Shown piece after piece: positions 35,108-43,302 of a stretch of 54,483 bases of DNA (position 1 is the stretch's first letter; every line of letters starts with the position of its first letter). Origin of the DNA: Halobacteriales archaeon SW_7_65_23 (GTDB lineage: Archaea; Halobacteriota; Halobacteria; Halobacteriales; Haloarculaceae); contig PXSQ01000081.1 in assembly GCA_003022725.1 (NCBI GenBank), positions 1 through 54,483 of the forward strand, written 5' to 3'. Under the pieces are notes generated by a model that saw only the letters and a list, made by a program, of their open reading frames with translations, was not told the origin of the DNA and did no database searches. The position numbers and the translations under genes are program-made.

Positions 35108-36490
35108 ATGTCAGATAACGACCACCCGAACTATCCCAGTGTGGATCAGTCCGACCGCATCGTCCCGAGAAATCTCCGGCAAACCGGCGATCCGGGCATC
35201 GAGATGCTGGTGTCGACGCGCGTGCGCAAGTCTCCGTTCTTTCACAAGTCCTTCGGCGAGAACGGCGCCTGGCGGTGTACGGTGTACAACCGGCTCTACC
35301 ACCCGCGTGGGCTCGTTGAACCGGAAGACGGCGGCGCCATGGCCGAGTACGAGGCGCTGACCAACAGCGTCACGATCTGGGACGTGGCTGTCGAGCGCCA
35401 GATCCGCGTGAAAGGGCCCGACGCCGAGGCGCTCACCAACTACGTCGTCACCCGCGACGTGAGCACGATGGACGCGATGGACGGGAAGTACGTCATCCTC
35501 TGCAACGAGGACGGCGGCGTGCTGAACGACCCGGTGTTGCTGCGGCCCGAGGAGGACGAGTTCTGGTTCTCGATCTCGGACTCCACGCTGATGCAGTGGT
35601 TGCAGGGTGTCAACGTCGGCATGGACTTCGACGTCGAGATCGACGAGATCGACGTTGCGCCGATGCAGATCCAGGGGCCGCTCTCGGAGGACGTCATGAT
35701 CGACGTCGTCGGCGAGGAGGTCAGCGAGATCCCGTACTACGGGCTGATGGAGGCCGAGATCGACGGCTGTGAGGTGCTGATCAGCCAGACCGGCTTCTCC
35801 GGGGAGAAAGGGTACGAGGTCTACGTCAAAAACGCCATGGAGAACGCCGAGCGGGTCTGGGACCCGGTCCACGACAGCGTCGTCGAACACGGCGGGATGC
35901 AGATCGCGCCCGGCCACCACCGCCGGATCGCCGCCGGTATCATGTCCTGGGGGCAGGACCTCGACCACGAGACCTCGCCGTTCCAGGTCAACCTCGGCTA
36001 CCAGGTGCCCGACGACAAGGACGCCGACTACATCGGCAAGGAGGCGCTCGAACGCCAGCAGGAGCTGATCGAGAACGGCGAGTACCCGTTCAACCACAAG
36101 CTGATCGGGCTGAAGATCGCCGGCGAACCGATCCGCGACTACGCCCCGGACTTCTGGCTGATCTCGGACCCCGACACAGGCGAGGAGGTCGGCTACCTGA
36201 CCTCGCCGTGGTACAACCCCGACCTCGAGACGAACATCGGGATGGGGTTCGTGCCCGCCGACATGCTCCAGGAGGAGACCGACGTGCCGCTGAACGACGA
36301 GATCTACGACGCGGATCTCGACCTGGAGTTCCAGGTCCATCTGCCCGACGAGTACGCCGAGGAACCGGGTGAACCGGTGTTCGCGACGACCGCGAAGGTG
36401 CCGTTTAAGGAATCGGTCAACCCAAGCGCACGCGAGCAGGCCAAGCTCGGCGCCAAACGCGAGGCCGAAGCCAACGAAAACGACGACTGA
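35108..36490 (+). CDS. GcvT-family THF-dependent methyltransferase, DmdA-like
   Basis: This 460-residue protein has the aminomethyltransferase fold (GCV_T domain, about 55-320, and C-terminal barrel, about 340-440). Several segments recall DMSP demethylase DmdA more than glycine-cleavage GcvT: SPFF near the start, CTVYNRLYHPRG, WDVAVERQIRVKGPDAEAL, TRDVSTMDAMDGKYVILCNEDGGVLNDPVLLR, FWFSISDSTLMQW and the RIAAGIMSWGQDLDHETSPFQ region where DmdA has LLSYGNDM-ENPFE. DmdA moves a methyl group from DMSP to THF, giving 5-methyl-THF. Here the substrate could be DMSP, glycine betaine or another methylated compound. It has its own promoter after a Bat-type regulator. Confidence 0.8.
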   Translation: MSDNDHPNYPSVDQSDRIVPRNLRQTGDPGIEMLVSTRVRKSPFFHKSFGENGAWRCTVYNRLYHPRGLVEPEDGGAMAEYEALTNSVTIWDVAVERQIRVKGPDAEALTNYVVTRDVSTMDAMDGKYVILCNEDGGVLNDPVLLRPEEDEFWFSISDSTLMQWLQGVNVGMDFDVEIDEIDVAPMQIQGPLSEDVMIDVVGEEVSEIPYYGLMEAEIDGCEVLISQTGFSGEKGYEVYVKNAMENAERVWDPVHDSVVEHGGMQIAPGHHRRIAAGIMSWGQDLDHETSPFQVNLGYQVPDDKDADYIGKEALERQQELIENGEYPFNHKLIGLKIAGEPIRDYAPDFWLISDPDTGEEVGYLTSPWYNPDLETNIGMGFVPADMLQEETDVPLNDEIYDADLDLEFQVHLPDEYAEEPGEPVFATTAKVPFKESVNPSAREQAKLGAKREAEANENDD

Positions 36491-36614
36491 TCGCGGCGTC
36501 GCTGTTCCTCGACACTCCAGTCTCCCGTTTTCGCGTCACACCGGGACAGCAGCTGCGGTCCGCAGAGGGGATTGCGATCGCTACCGCGAGGGAGCGACGG
36601 ATCCGGGTGTTCCG

Positions 36615-37049
36615 TCAGATCCGGAGATGGGCCGGCGGGTCGACGGCCTGTAGCTGTTCGAGCATCTCGAGGCGGTCCTCCTCGACCCACACCTCGGCGA
36701 TCTGTCCGTTCTCGACCCGGTACATCGCCATCCCGGTCCACTCGACCGCCTGGCCCGTCGGCTCGACGTCCTGGAGTTCGGCGCTCTGGGTCCCGCGAGC
36801 CGAGTACCGGACGGCTACTGTGTCGCCCTCGGCGATCATCGCCTCGGTGCTGCCCTCGTAGTCCGGGAACGTCTCGAAGTACGACTCGAGAAATTCGACG
36901 ACCTCGTCGGGTCCGTGGAGTTCCTCGTGAACCCCGTGTTCGACCACGTCATCGGCGAGCAGTTCCCTGAGCGTCTCCTCGTCCCTGTCGCTGAACGCTC
37001 GCAGATAGCGCCGGACGAGATCTGCCGTGTTTGTGTCTGTTGTTGCCAT
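36615..37049 (-). CDS. SnoaL-like / NTF2-fold ester-cyclase family protein
   Basis: From the ATG at 37049 (MATTDTNTAD) the product has 144 residues. The pattern is that of the SnoaL-like polyketide-cyclase group: an N-terminal VRRYLRAFSDRDEETLRELLADDVVEHG, then FLESYFETFPDYEGSTEAMIAEGDTVAVRY, and TGMAMYRVENGQIAEVWVEED. These small cone-shaped NTF2-fold proteins are often hydrolases, isomerases or binding proteins, and the family gives no specific substrate here. It is transcribed against the DmdA-like gene and has a short AT-containing upstream gap. Confidence 0.85.
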   Translation of the reverse strand: MATTDTNTADLVRRYLRAFSDRDEETLRELLADDVVEHGVHEELHGPDEVVEFLESYFETFPDYEGSTEAMIAEGDTVAVRYSARGTQSAELQDVEPTGQAVEWTGMAMYRVENGQIAEVWVEEDRLEMLEQLQAVDPPAHLRI

Positions 37050-37198
37050 CGTATCACCTCGGTGGGTACTCCGGTCGTCGCCCGCTGGCACCGGAGCACA
37101 ACCAACTGTTCGGCGGGGGTCGTGTTAATTGTTTGCTATGCACATGGAAGTGGCGTTGTTCACTCGTGACCGTCCGTGTGAGCCGACGGCTGCTCTCA

Positions 37199-37245
37199 CA
37201 CTGATTGTTGTGAGTATTTTCACCATCACATCGCAATCAGTATCA
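37199..37245. repeat. TGATACTG foldback at the glyA stop codon
   Basis: cactgattgttgtgag at the left matches 10645-10659. The right end caatcagtatca is its inverted partner. Read on the minus strand the element begins TGATACTGATTG, and that first TGA is the stop codon of glyA. Confidence 0.65.
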
Positions 37246-38502
37246 GGGCTCGCTCTCGTCGTAGAGCGGGTAGCGGTCGGTGAGTTCGTCCACGCGGTCA
37301 CGCACGCGGTGGCGGACAGCCCCGTCGTCCGGATCGTCGACGACCTCGACGATGAGGTCTGCGACCTCGCGACAGGCTGCCTCGTCGAAGCCGCGGGTGG
37401 TGAGTGCGGGCGTCCCGGCGCGGATCCCCGACGGATTGAACGCCGAGCGGCTCTCGCCCGGCACCGTGTTGGCGTTGAGGACGATCCCCGCGTCCTCGAG
37501 CGCTTCCTCGACCTCCTTCCCTGTGGTGTCGGGGTGGGACGGGCGCAGGTCTACGAGCACGAGATGGGTGTCGGTGCCACCCGAGACGAGTTCGAGGCCG
37601 TGCTCGGCGAGCCGTTCGCCCAGCGCCGCCGCGTTGGCGACGACCTGCTCGGCGTAGTCCTGGAAGCCCGGTTCGAGCGCTTCGCCGAAGCCGACGGCCT
37701 TGCCGGCGATGTTGTGCAGCAGCGGGCCGCCCTGGGCGCCGGGGAACACCGCGCTGTCGACGTCGTCGGCGTGTTCCTCGTCGCACATGATGATGCCGCC
37801 CCGGCCGGACCGGATCGTCTTGTGGGTTGACCCTGTCACGAAGTCCGCGATCCCGACCGGCGAGGAGTGGACGCCCGCGGCGACCAGCCCCGTCGTGTGG
37901 GCGATGTCGGCCACGTGATAGGCGCCGACCGCGTCCGCGGCCGCCTGAAAGCGCTCCCAATCGACATCGCGGGGGTACGCCGAGAATCCGGAGACGATGA
38001 TGTCGGGCTTGATCTCCTCGGCTTTCTCGCGCATCGCCTCGTAGTCAATGTAGCCTGTGTCGGGATCGACGTGGTACTGCGAAACGTCGTACACCTGCCC
38101 GGCGAAATTCGCGGGATGGCCGTGGCTGAGGTGGCCGCCGTGGGTCAGATCCAGCGAGAGGATCTTGTCGCCGGGCTCGAGCATCGCCAGGTAGACACCC
38201 ATGTTCGCCTGCGAGCCCGAGTGAGGCTGGACGTTAACGTGGTCTGCACCCCACAGCTCCTTCGCGCGGTCGATGGCGAGTTGTTCGACGTCGTCGGCGT
38301 ACTCACAGCCCCCGTAGTATCGCCCGCCTGGGTACCCTTCGGCGTAGTTGTTCGTCAGTTCGGAGCTCTGTGCTTCCATGACCGTCTGGGAGACGTGGTT
38401 CTCGCTGGCAATCATCGCCAGTGTGTCGTTCTGCCGCGCCCGCTCGCCGTCGAGCGCGTCGGCGACCGCCGGATCACGCCTGCGGACTCTGTCGTAGCCC
38501 AT
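37243..38502 (-). CDS. glyA: Serine hydroxymethyltransferase
   Basis: From the ATG at 38502 (MGYDRVRRRD) the protein has 419 residues, the family size. Conserved elements: LAMIASENHVSQTV, NNYAEGYPGGRYYGG, VQPHSGSQANMGVYLA, DLTHGGHLSHG, DIAHTTGLVAAGVHSSP and the PLP lysine K228 in TGSTHKTIRSGRGG. It interconverts serine and glycine using methylene-THF. In this neighbourhood it can both consume methylene-THF produced by demethylation and turn glycine into serine. Its stop codon is the TGA of a foldback repeat, so the native end could have been a few residues different. No internal deletion is evident. Confidence 0.96.
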   Translation of the reverse strand: MGYDRVRRRDPAVADALDGERARQNDTLAMIASENHVSQTVMEAQSSELTNNYAEGYPGGRYYGGCEYADDVEQLAIDRAKELWGADHVNVQPHSGSQANMGVYLAMLEPGDKILSLDLTHGGHLSHGHPANFAGQVYDVSQYHVDPDTGYIDYEAMREKAEEIKPDIIVSGFSAYPRDVDWERFQAAADAVGAYHVADIAHTTGLVAAGVHSSPVGIADFVTGSTHKTIRSGRGGIIMCDEEHADDVDSAVFPGAQGGPLLHNIAGKAVGFGEALEPGFQDYAEQVVANAAALGERLAEHGLELVSGGTDTHLVLVDLRPSHPDTTGKEVEEALEDAGIVLNANTVPGESRSAFNPSGIRAGTPALTTRGFDEAACREVADLIVEVVDDPDDGAVRHRVRDRVDELTDRYPLYDESEP

Positions 38503-38636
38503 GCCCGACCTACAGCGGTGGACGATCAATAATCTGTGGCCGCCAAGAATTATCAGAGAGTCGTCTGATTAAGCCGTCGTCGGCAAAACGTACCCGATTC
38601 CATACCAGTCGGGAAGTATAGAATTACGGCGTTTTC

Positions 38637-39406
38637 TCAGCCCTGGAGTCGCCCGCGGCGCCAGTCTTCGGTGTCCTTGGTCTGGTTGAACGTATAGATG
38701 TGGATCCCGCTGATCTTGTACTCCTCGTCGTCGGCATAGGGGCCGAGACCATCGACCAGTTCGTCGGGCTTGTACGTCCCCCGGGAGCCGACGATCTGGC
38801 GGACGAAATCGACTACGCCGGTCGTCTTCTTGAGGAACTTCACGGAGTCACCGACGCCGACTTTCCGGGAGATCTGCAGCAGCCGACTGTACTTCATGAC
38901 GCCCGGGATCCCCACTTCGACGGGGAGGTCGACGCCGCGACCCCTGATTTTCTCGATCCACTCGATCACTCGAGGAACTCGTGTCCTTCGGGGTACCCGG
39001 TGATCCCGACCTCCTCGAAGCTGTATTCGGTTTCGTCGAGCGCCACGAGCAGCTCGTAGGCGGACTCGAACTCGCCGACCGGTTCCTCGCGGTCGCCGCC
39101 CGGGACGAAGATGTCGGTGACGCCAGCCTCGGTGAGCCGGCGGGCGATCTCCTCGAGGTGGTCCCTGTCCTCTACGTACCGCGCGGCGATGTGGGGGACG
39201 GGTTTGTACCCGTCCGCCGCGGCCTGTTCGGACCGCTCGACCGTCCGTTCGATCCCGAGCTGCGGCGAGGTCGTGATCGCGATCGTCGCCCCGTCGGGCA
39301 GGTACGTTACTTCGTCGTCGAAGCTGTCGAACGGCATCAGCTCGAACCGAGCGTCGCGGAGCAGCGCGTCCGCCCCGTCCGATCGCGAGAGCGTCTGTTG
39401 TGCCAT
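38637..39406 (-). pseudogene. metF: Methylenetetrahydrofolate reductase with out-of-frame deletion
   Basis: The first frame from the ATG at 39406 gives MAQQTLSRSD..., ITTSPQLGIERTVERSEQAA, the folate-site DIFVPGGDREEPVGEF and GITGYPEGHEFLE before a stop overlapping a second frame. That second frame (from about 38969) continues WIEKIRGRGVDLPVEVGIPGVM, ISRKVGVGDSVKFLKK and GIHIYTFNQTKDTEDWRR to 38637. Together they are MetF lacking about 25-30 residues that include the family's QLCYD-type strand. The enzyme interconverts 5-methyl- and 5,10-methylene-THF with FAD. It is the step needed to oxidise methyl groups delivered as 5-methyl-THF. Breakage is at a short tcgag direct repeat. Confidence 0.85.
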
Positions 39407-39464
39407 CTGTTGCTTTATAAAGGGCTTCCGCTACTTTTCTCTGTGGGTGCTCCTCCGAACATGT

Positions 39465-40484
39465 TTATATACTCCCAGCGGGCTCGACCGTCTCGGGCGT
39501 ACACTGGCGGATCCGCTTGGCGACGGTGTGGTACGTCGGGGTCGTCCGGGACTCGGCCCTGACGCGGTGTAACACCAGATCCAGCAGGTTCAGCTGCCGC
39601 AGGAGCTCCCGCGTCTGCTCTTCGGTCAGATCGAGCTTCTGGGTTACCTCGTGCGCGCTGCGGGAGCCCACCACCGCGTCGGCGATGTCCGTGATCGTGA
39701 CCTCCGCCGGCAGCCCGATCCCGTCCGTGATCAGCTGCTCGTCGGGGATCGTCTCCAGCGGGTCGTCGGCCGTCGCCGGGGACGGGTCGGTGGTGTCGAC
39801 CTCCTCGCCGTCGTCGCCGCGGCTCCGCTGGCGGGTCTCGTAGGACTCGGGCTCGTGGATCTCGGCCTCGATCATGTACCGCCGGACCGTCTCCGCGGAG
39901 ACGTCCATCTCGATCTCCCGGCTCATCTCCTCGAACGTCTCGCAGGTCTCGTAGAGCCGTTCGAGGTATGGGGTGTCCTCGTAGGGGGGGACGGACTCGT
40001 CGCGGACCCTCGCCAGCGGGTCCTCGTCAGGTCTATCCTCTCTCACGGCTCCGGCCCTGTCGATGGCTCCCCGCGTGGTCCTGTGGTGTGGTGCCGGCTG
40101 TTCGTCGACGAGGCTCACCTCTGTCTCCCCGTCGGGTGGACGGATCGCGAGGTCGACGTCGACGATCAGCATGCCGTCCTCGGTCACCGAGAGGGACTCC
40201 CCGCTCTCGATCGTGACGTCGTCCGTCGACGGGAGCGAAAGCAGATCTGAGGGGTCCAGCTCGACCTGGAACCCGCCCTCGGCCGTGAACCTCGCGTCCG
40301 TCGCCGTCACGCCCGATTCCTCGGCGGTCGCCGAACAGAGCGATACCACCAGTTCGAGGCTGGCCCGGAGGACACCACCACTCGCCTCACCTGACACGGC
40401 TTCGACGTTGCGAACGGCCGCCCCGTGAGCCTCGTAGTGTTCCGTAATGTCCGAAAGGACATCGAATGTGTTTCTCACGTCCAT
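39465..40484 (-). CDS. Predicted haloarchaeal DNA-binding regulator
   Basis: I take the ATG at 40484 (MDVRNTFDVLSD), giving 339 residues. An in-frame ATG at 40517 lies only about 10 bases from a TATA-like catatacg, too close for that start. The first 130 residues form an alpha/beta domain with Ser/Asp-rich strands. About 165-215 looks like a helix-turn-helix (LYETCETFEEMSREIEMDVS then AETVRRYMIEAEIHEP). The last 80 residues contain another HTH-like region (TITDIADAVVGSRSAHEVTQ). No enzyme motif is seen. It lies upstream of metF on the same strand and could regulate the C1 genes, but that is only positional. I do not recognise a named family. Confidence 0.65.
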   Translation of the reverse strand: MDVRNTFDVLSDITEHYEAHGAAVRNVEAVSGEASGGVLRASLELVVSLCSATAEESGVTATDARFTAEGGFQVELDPSDLLSLPSTDDVTIESGESLSVTEDGMLIVDVDLAIRPPDGETEVSLVDEQPAPHHRTTRGAIDRAGAVREDRPDEDPLARVRDESVPPYEDTPYLERLYETCETFEEMSREIEMDVSAETVRRYMIEAEIHEPESYETRQRSRGDDGEEVDTTDPSPATADDPLETIPDEQLITDGIGLPAEVTITDIADAVVGSRSAHEVTQKLDLTEEQTRELLRQLNLLDLVLHRVRAESRTTPTYHTVAKRIRQCTPETVEPAGSI

Positions 40485-40732
40485 AACCTTGTGTACATAT
40501 GACACACTGTTGTTCATAATCGTATATGTGGAACAGATAACCCATTCAAGTCGGCCCCCGTATGAAGGCCCCGAACAAGTTCGGGTGGCGATCGCTGGGG
40601 CGCGGTGCTGACGGGTGTGTTAGGCGTCGCTCCCGGGCACTCGAACGGCTGTGACACTCCACGAACCCTTGGGAAGTTGAAACCATCTGGGAACGCCGCG
40701 AGGCCGGTAACTCGACCCGGGGCACGTGTCGC

Positions 40733-41680
40733 TCACTCGACGCGCCGGCCGACCGCGGCGAGTCGCTCCCCCGCCACGACGACGCCCTCGCGGGTCAGCG
40801 AGTACGCGACGCCGCTGTCCGTGACCGTAACTGTCTGAAGTCGCTCGTACGACGACGGGCAGTAGATCGTTCCGAGTTCGCTTCCAGCCTCGAGGGGGTC
40901 ACCGACTCCGACGTCGGGCCGCAACTCGAACAGCCCCGACGCCTGTGCCGCCGTCCGCTCGGGGTCGTCCCGGAGCACTGTCTGCTCCGGCGGCGGCTCG
41001 GGACTACCGGCGAGGACGTCGAGTTCCCGCAGCAGGTTCCGGACGCCCCGTACCCCAGCATCGACGGCGTCGTGGCTCACCTGGCGGCTGTTCTCGAGTT
41101 CGACCGCGACCGCGGGGATGTCGGCCTCTGCTGCGGCCGTCCGCAGCTTCCCGCCTGGGGTGTCCTCGGGGTCGTCGACGAGCAGGTACTCCGTGCCGAA
41201 TACCTCCGCGAGCCGGCGCGCGTCCGGGTCGCCCTCGGTCACTCTGACGTGTTCGAGCATGTCCGCGGTCCCGGTGTGCAGGTCGACGATGGCGTCGGCG
41301 GCCGAGACGAGTTCCCAGAGCTCGGCTGCGAGCCGCTCCTGGAAGGTGCCGGCGTCGTCACCGGGCCATACCCGGTTCATGTTCGGGTTCACCACGTCGA
41401 ACTCGGGCGGGGCGCCGTACGACCGATGGTCGAACGCCGGCCGGTTCGCCAGCGGCACCGCGACGACGGTGCCCGCCAGTTCTGTGTCCAGTAATTCCTC
41501 GTGCAACCGCCGGAGCGTCGCCGGTCCGTTGAGTTCAATCCCGTGCTGTGCGGCCTGGGCATACACGGTTGGCCCGTCACCACCCTCGTAGCGGTGGACG
41601 GTGACGGCGACGTCTGCCCCCGACGGAAGCCGTCCTAACGTCCGTTCGCTGGTCGTGTAGGTCGCTGGTTCGTGAGTCAT
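40733..41680 (-). CDS. Succinylglutamate desuccinylase / aspartoacylase-family deacylase
   Basis: The product has 315 residues. The zinc site starts with His46 and Glu49 in AAQHGIELNGP, and the third ligand His is in AIVDLHTGTADML. The NPNMNRVWPGDD segment with the substrate-binding Asn-Arg is typical of this M14-like amidohydrolase family. A catalytic Glu is probably in VAVELENSRQ. A C-terminal beta domain follows (GLFELRPDVGVGDPLEAGSELG). Members remove acyl groups from N-acyl amino acids, or from ectoine-type intermediates in the DoeB subgroup. The substrate here is not determined. The 40485-40732 gap upstream of its stop holds no convincing gene. Confidence 0.85.
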   Translation of the reverse strand: MTHEPATYTTSERTLGRLPSGADVAVTVHRYEGGDGPTVYAQAAQHGIELNGPATLRRLHEELLDTELAGTVVAVPLANRPAFDHRSYGAPPEFDVVNPNMNRVWPGDDAGTFQERLAAELWELVSAADAIVDLHTGTADMLEHVRVTEGDPDARRLAEVFGTEYLLVDDPEDTPGGKLRTAAAEADIPAVAVELENSRQVSHDAVDAGVRGVRNLLRELDVLAGSPEPPPEQTVLRDDPERTAAQASGLFELRPDVGVGDPLEAGSELGTIYCPSSYERLQTVTVTDSGVAYSLTREGVVVAGERLAAVGRRVE

Positions 41681-41750
41681 TCAGTCCGTTCCCGGTCTGC
41701 GGTGGTCGAAGGACCCTCCCTATTTTTCGAGTGGTCGTTACTGTCTCCGA

Positions 41751-41780
41751 TGATACTGGTGGCTGTAATTCTTTTGCTCA
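41751..41780 (+). repeat. TGATACTG-type dispersed repeat
   Basis: tgatactggtggctgtaatt followed by cttttgctca matches the reverse complement of 8552-8580. It directly abuts the left arm of the 145-bp inverted pair that brackets the SDR gene. Confidence 0.6.
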
Positions 41781-41921
41781 CCAGTCTCTGCTAGACAGCC
41801 AGACGTGACTCCGTCCAGTGCCAGGACAGTCCATCGGCTGTGTCATGACCCGACTAACGGGAGTTGGGACGGCATGGTGTACCTGAATCACGTCTGGCTG
41901 TCTATCTGCGGAGGCAGACCC
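41777..41921 (-). mobile_element. Left 145-bp arm with a 111-bp MITE-like core, inverted copy
   Basis: The 111-bp core is 41793-41903, with perfect 16-base ends (agacagccagacgtga and complement). The core plus 16 and 18 flanking bases is the near-perfect reverse complement of 42902-43046. Only scattered single-base differences are seen over the 145 bases. The sequence has no ORF. Together with the right arm it brackets the SDR gene like a composite element. Confidence 0.75.
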
Positions 41922-42061
41922 AAATCCTCGTTTCGGTCGGGGATCGCCTGCGGGGGCGGCGGATCTTGCCCTCGCGCTACTCGCTGACTCTGTTTCTCCG
42001 CAGTGTGACACGATGTGCTGCCGGCAGGAGAATTTTACCGGGACTGGTCGTAGTGGCTTGT

Positions 42062-42850
42062 ATGGAGTTGGACCTCACCGGCAACGTGGCCCTCGTAACG
42101 GGCAGCGGGACAGGCCTCGGACACGCGTGTGCCGAAGCGCTCTCACGGCAGGGAGTCGACGTCGCACTCGCGAGCCCGAACATCGACGACCTGGCGTACG
42201 CGAGCGATCGCCTCCACGCACTCGGCGACGGCGACATCTTCTCCCTCGAAGCCGACGTCCGCGACCCCGGGCAGATCGGGTCGTTCGTCGACGAAACTGT
42301 CGCCCAGTACGGCGGCATCGACCACCTCGTGACCGGGCCGCGGCCGCTGGAGCCGACCGCGCTCGCCGACGTCACTGACGAGCACTGGTTCCGGGCGTTC
42401 GACCGGAGCTTCATGAGCGTCGTCTGGACGCTGCGCGAGGCGTACCCACACCTCGACGAGTCCCGCCACGGGACGGTCGTCAACGTGACCAGCCCCGCGA
42501 TCGGACCGCTCGCCGACGAACTCGGCGTCGCGAACTCGTTCAGGGGCGCGGTCACCGGCCTCACACGGACGGCGGCACACGCACTCGCCCCCTCGGTCCG
42601 CGTCAACGCTGTGCTCCCGGGGCCACACGATATCGAGGACATGAAACTGCTGTTGACTGAGCTCGTCGACGCTGGCTACTACGACTCCCTCGACGACGCC
42701 TGGGCCGAACTGCTCCGCGAGACGCCGTTCGACTCGCCCGGCGACCCGCTCGATCTCGGTAAAGCCGTCGCCTTCCTCTCGAGTGACCACGCAGGGTTCA
42801 TCAACGGGACTGTCCTCCGGGTCGACGGTGGTTCGATGGCCGGGGACTGA
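42062..42850 (+). CDS. SDR-family oxidoreductase with degenerate catalytic motif
   Basis: From the ATG at 42062 (MELDLTGNVA) the product has 262 residues. The NAD(P) site TGSGTGLG is at residues 13-20, and the last part (VAFLSSDHAGFINGTVLRVDGG) is that of classical FabG-like SDRs. The catalytic region reads NVTSPAI...GVANSFRGAVTGLTR where most SDRs have S...YxxxK. The Tyr and Lys are replaced by Ala/Asn and Arg. A divergent SDR subfamily with this replacement exists, so function may be altered rather than lost. The gene is the only cargo between two inverted MITE-like arms. Its stop TGA is the first codon of a TGATACTG repeat. Confidence 0.85.
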   Translation: MELDLTGNVALVTGSGTGLGHACAEALSRQGVDVALASPNIDDLAYASDRLHALGDGDIFSLEADVRDPGQIGSFVDETVAQYGGIDHLVTGPRPLEPTALADVTDEHWFRAFDRSFMSVVWTLREAYPHLDESRHGTVVNVTSPAIGPLADELGVANSFRGAVTGLTRTAAHALAPSVRVNAVLPGPHDIEDMKLLLTELVDAGYYDSLDDAWAELLRETPFDSPGDPLDLGKAVAFLSSDHAGFINGTVLRVDGGSMAGD

Positions 42851-42887
42851 TACTGGTGGCTATACGTACGTGAACACTCGAATTGAG
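42848..42887 (+). repeat. TGATACTG repeat at the SDR stop codon
   Basis: tgatactggtggctatacgt and the following 20 bases match the minus strand of 20741-20780 with few differences. The first three bases are the SDR stop codon. Confidence 0.6.
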
Positions 42888-42901
42888 AATCCAGGTGGAA
42901 C

Positions 42902-43046
42902 GGGTCTGTCTCCGCAGATAGACAGCCAGACGTGATTCAGGTACGCCATGCCGTCCCAACTCTCGTTGTTCGGGTCATGACACAGCCGATGGACTGTCCT
43001 GGCACTGGACGGAGTCACGTCTGGCTGTCTAACAGAGACTGGTGAG
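42902..43046 (+). mobile_element. Right 145-bp arm with a 111-bp MITE-like core
   Basis: The core is 42920-43030 with perfect 16-base terminal inverted repeats. It matches 29015-29125 in the same orientation and 41793-41903 in the opposite one. The rest of the 42851-43302 gap contains AT-rich sequence (ttatatttc near 43101, catttatgagtc near 43174) that should hold the promoter of the following flavoprotein gene. Confidence 0.75.
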
Positions 43047-43302
43047 ACTGTCGATCGGATGAACGCAGTCGCCGGCCACGACATAACCTCCAAAGGAGCT
43101 TATATTTCTTGGATTGTGCAGGCTACGCCGCCGCAGCAGCCGCCCAGCTCCCTCGTCGTGACCGACACGCTACATTTATGAGTCAATTTAAGTGACGGAC
43201 GGATATCTCTTTGAACATGACAAGGCAGGCAACTGGCTGCCGAGCAGTCACTGACAGTGTTGACCACGGACAGCACCGACGAGCTTCACCGGGTGAGTGC
43301 CG

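Noticed and set aside
38637-38969. Separate 110-residue protein starting at GTG 38969
   Set aside because: Its sequence is the C-terminal part of MetF continuing the preceding frame; the GTG lies within the deletion junction.
40605-40838. 77-residue plus-strand ORF between the regulator and deacylase genes
   Set aside because: Pro/Arg/Thr-rich and overlaps the deacylase 3' end. I considered an IS200/IS605 remnant because of the surrounding sequence but found no diagnostic motif.
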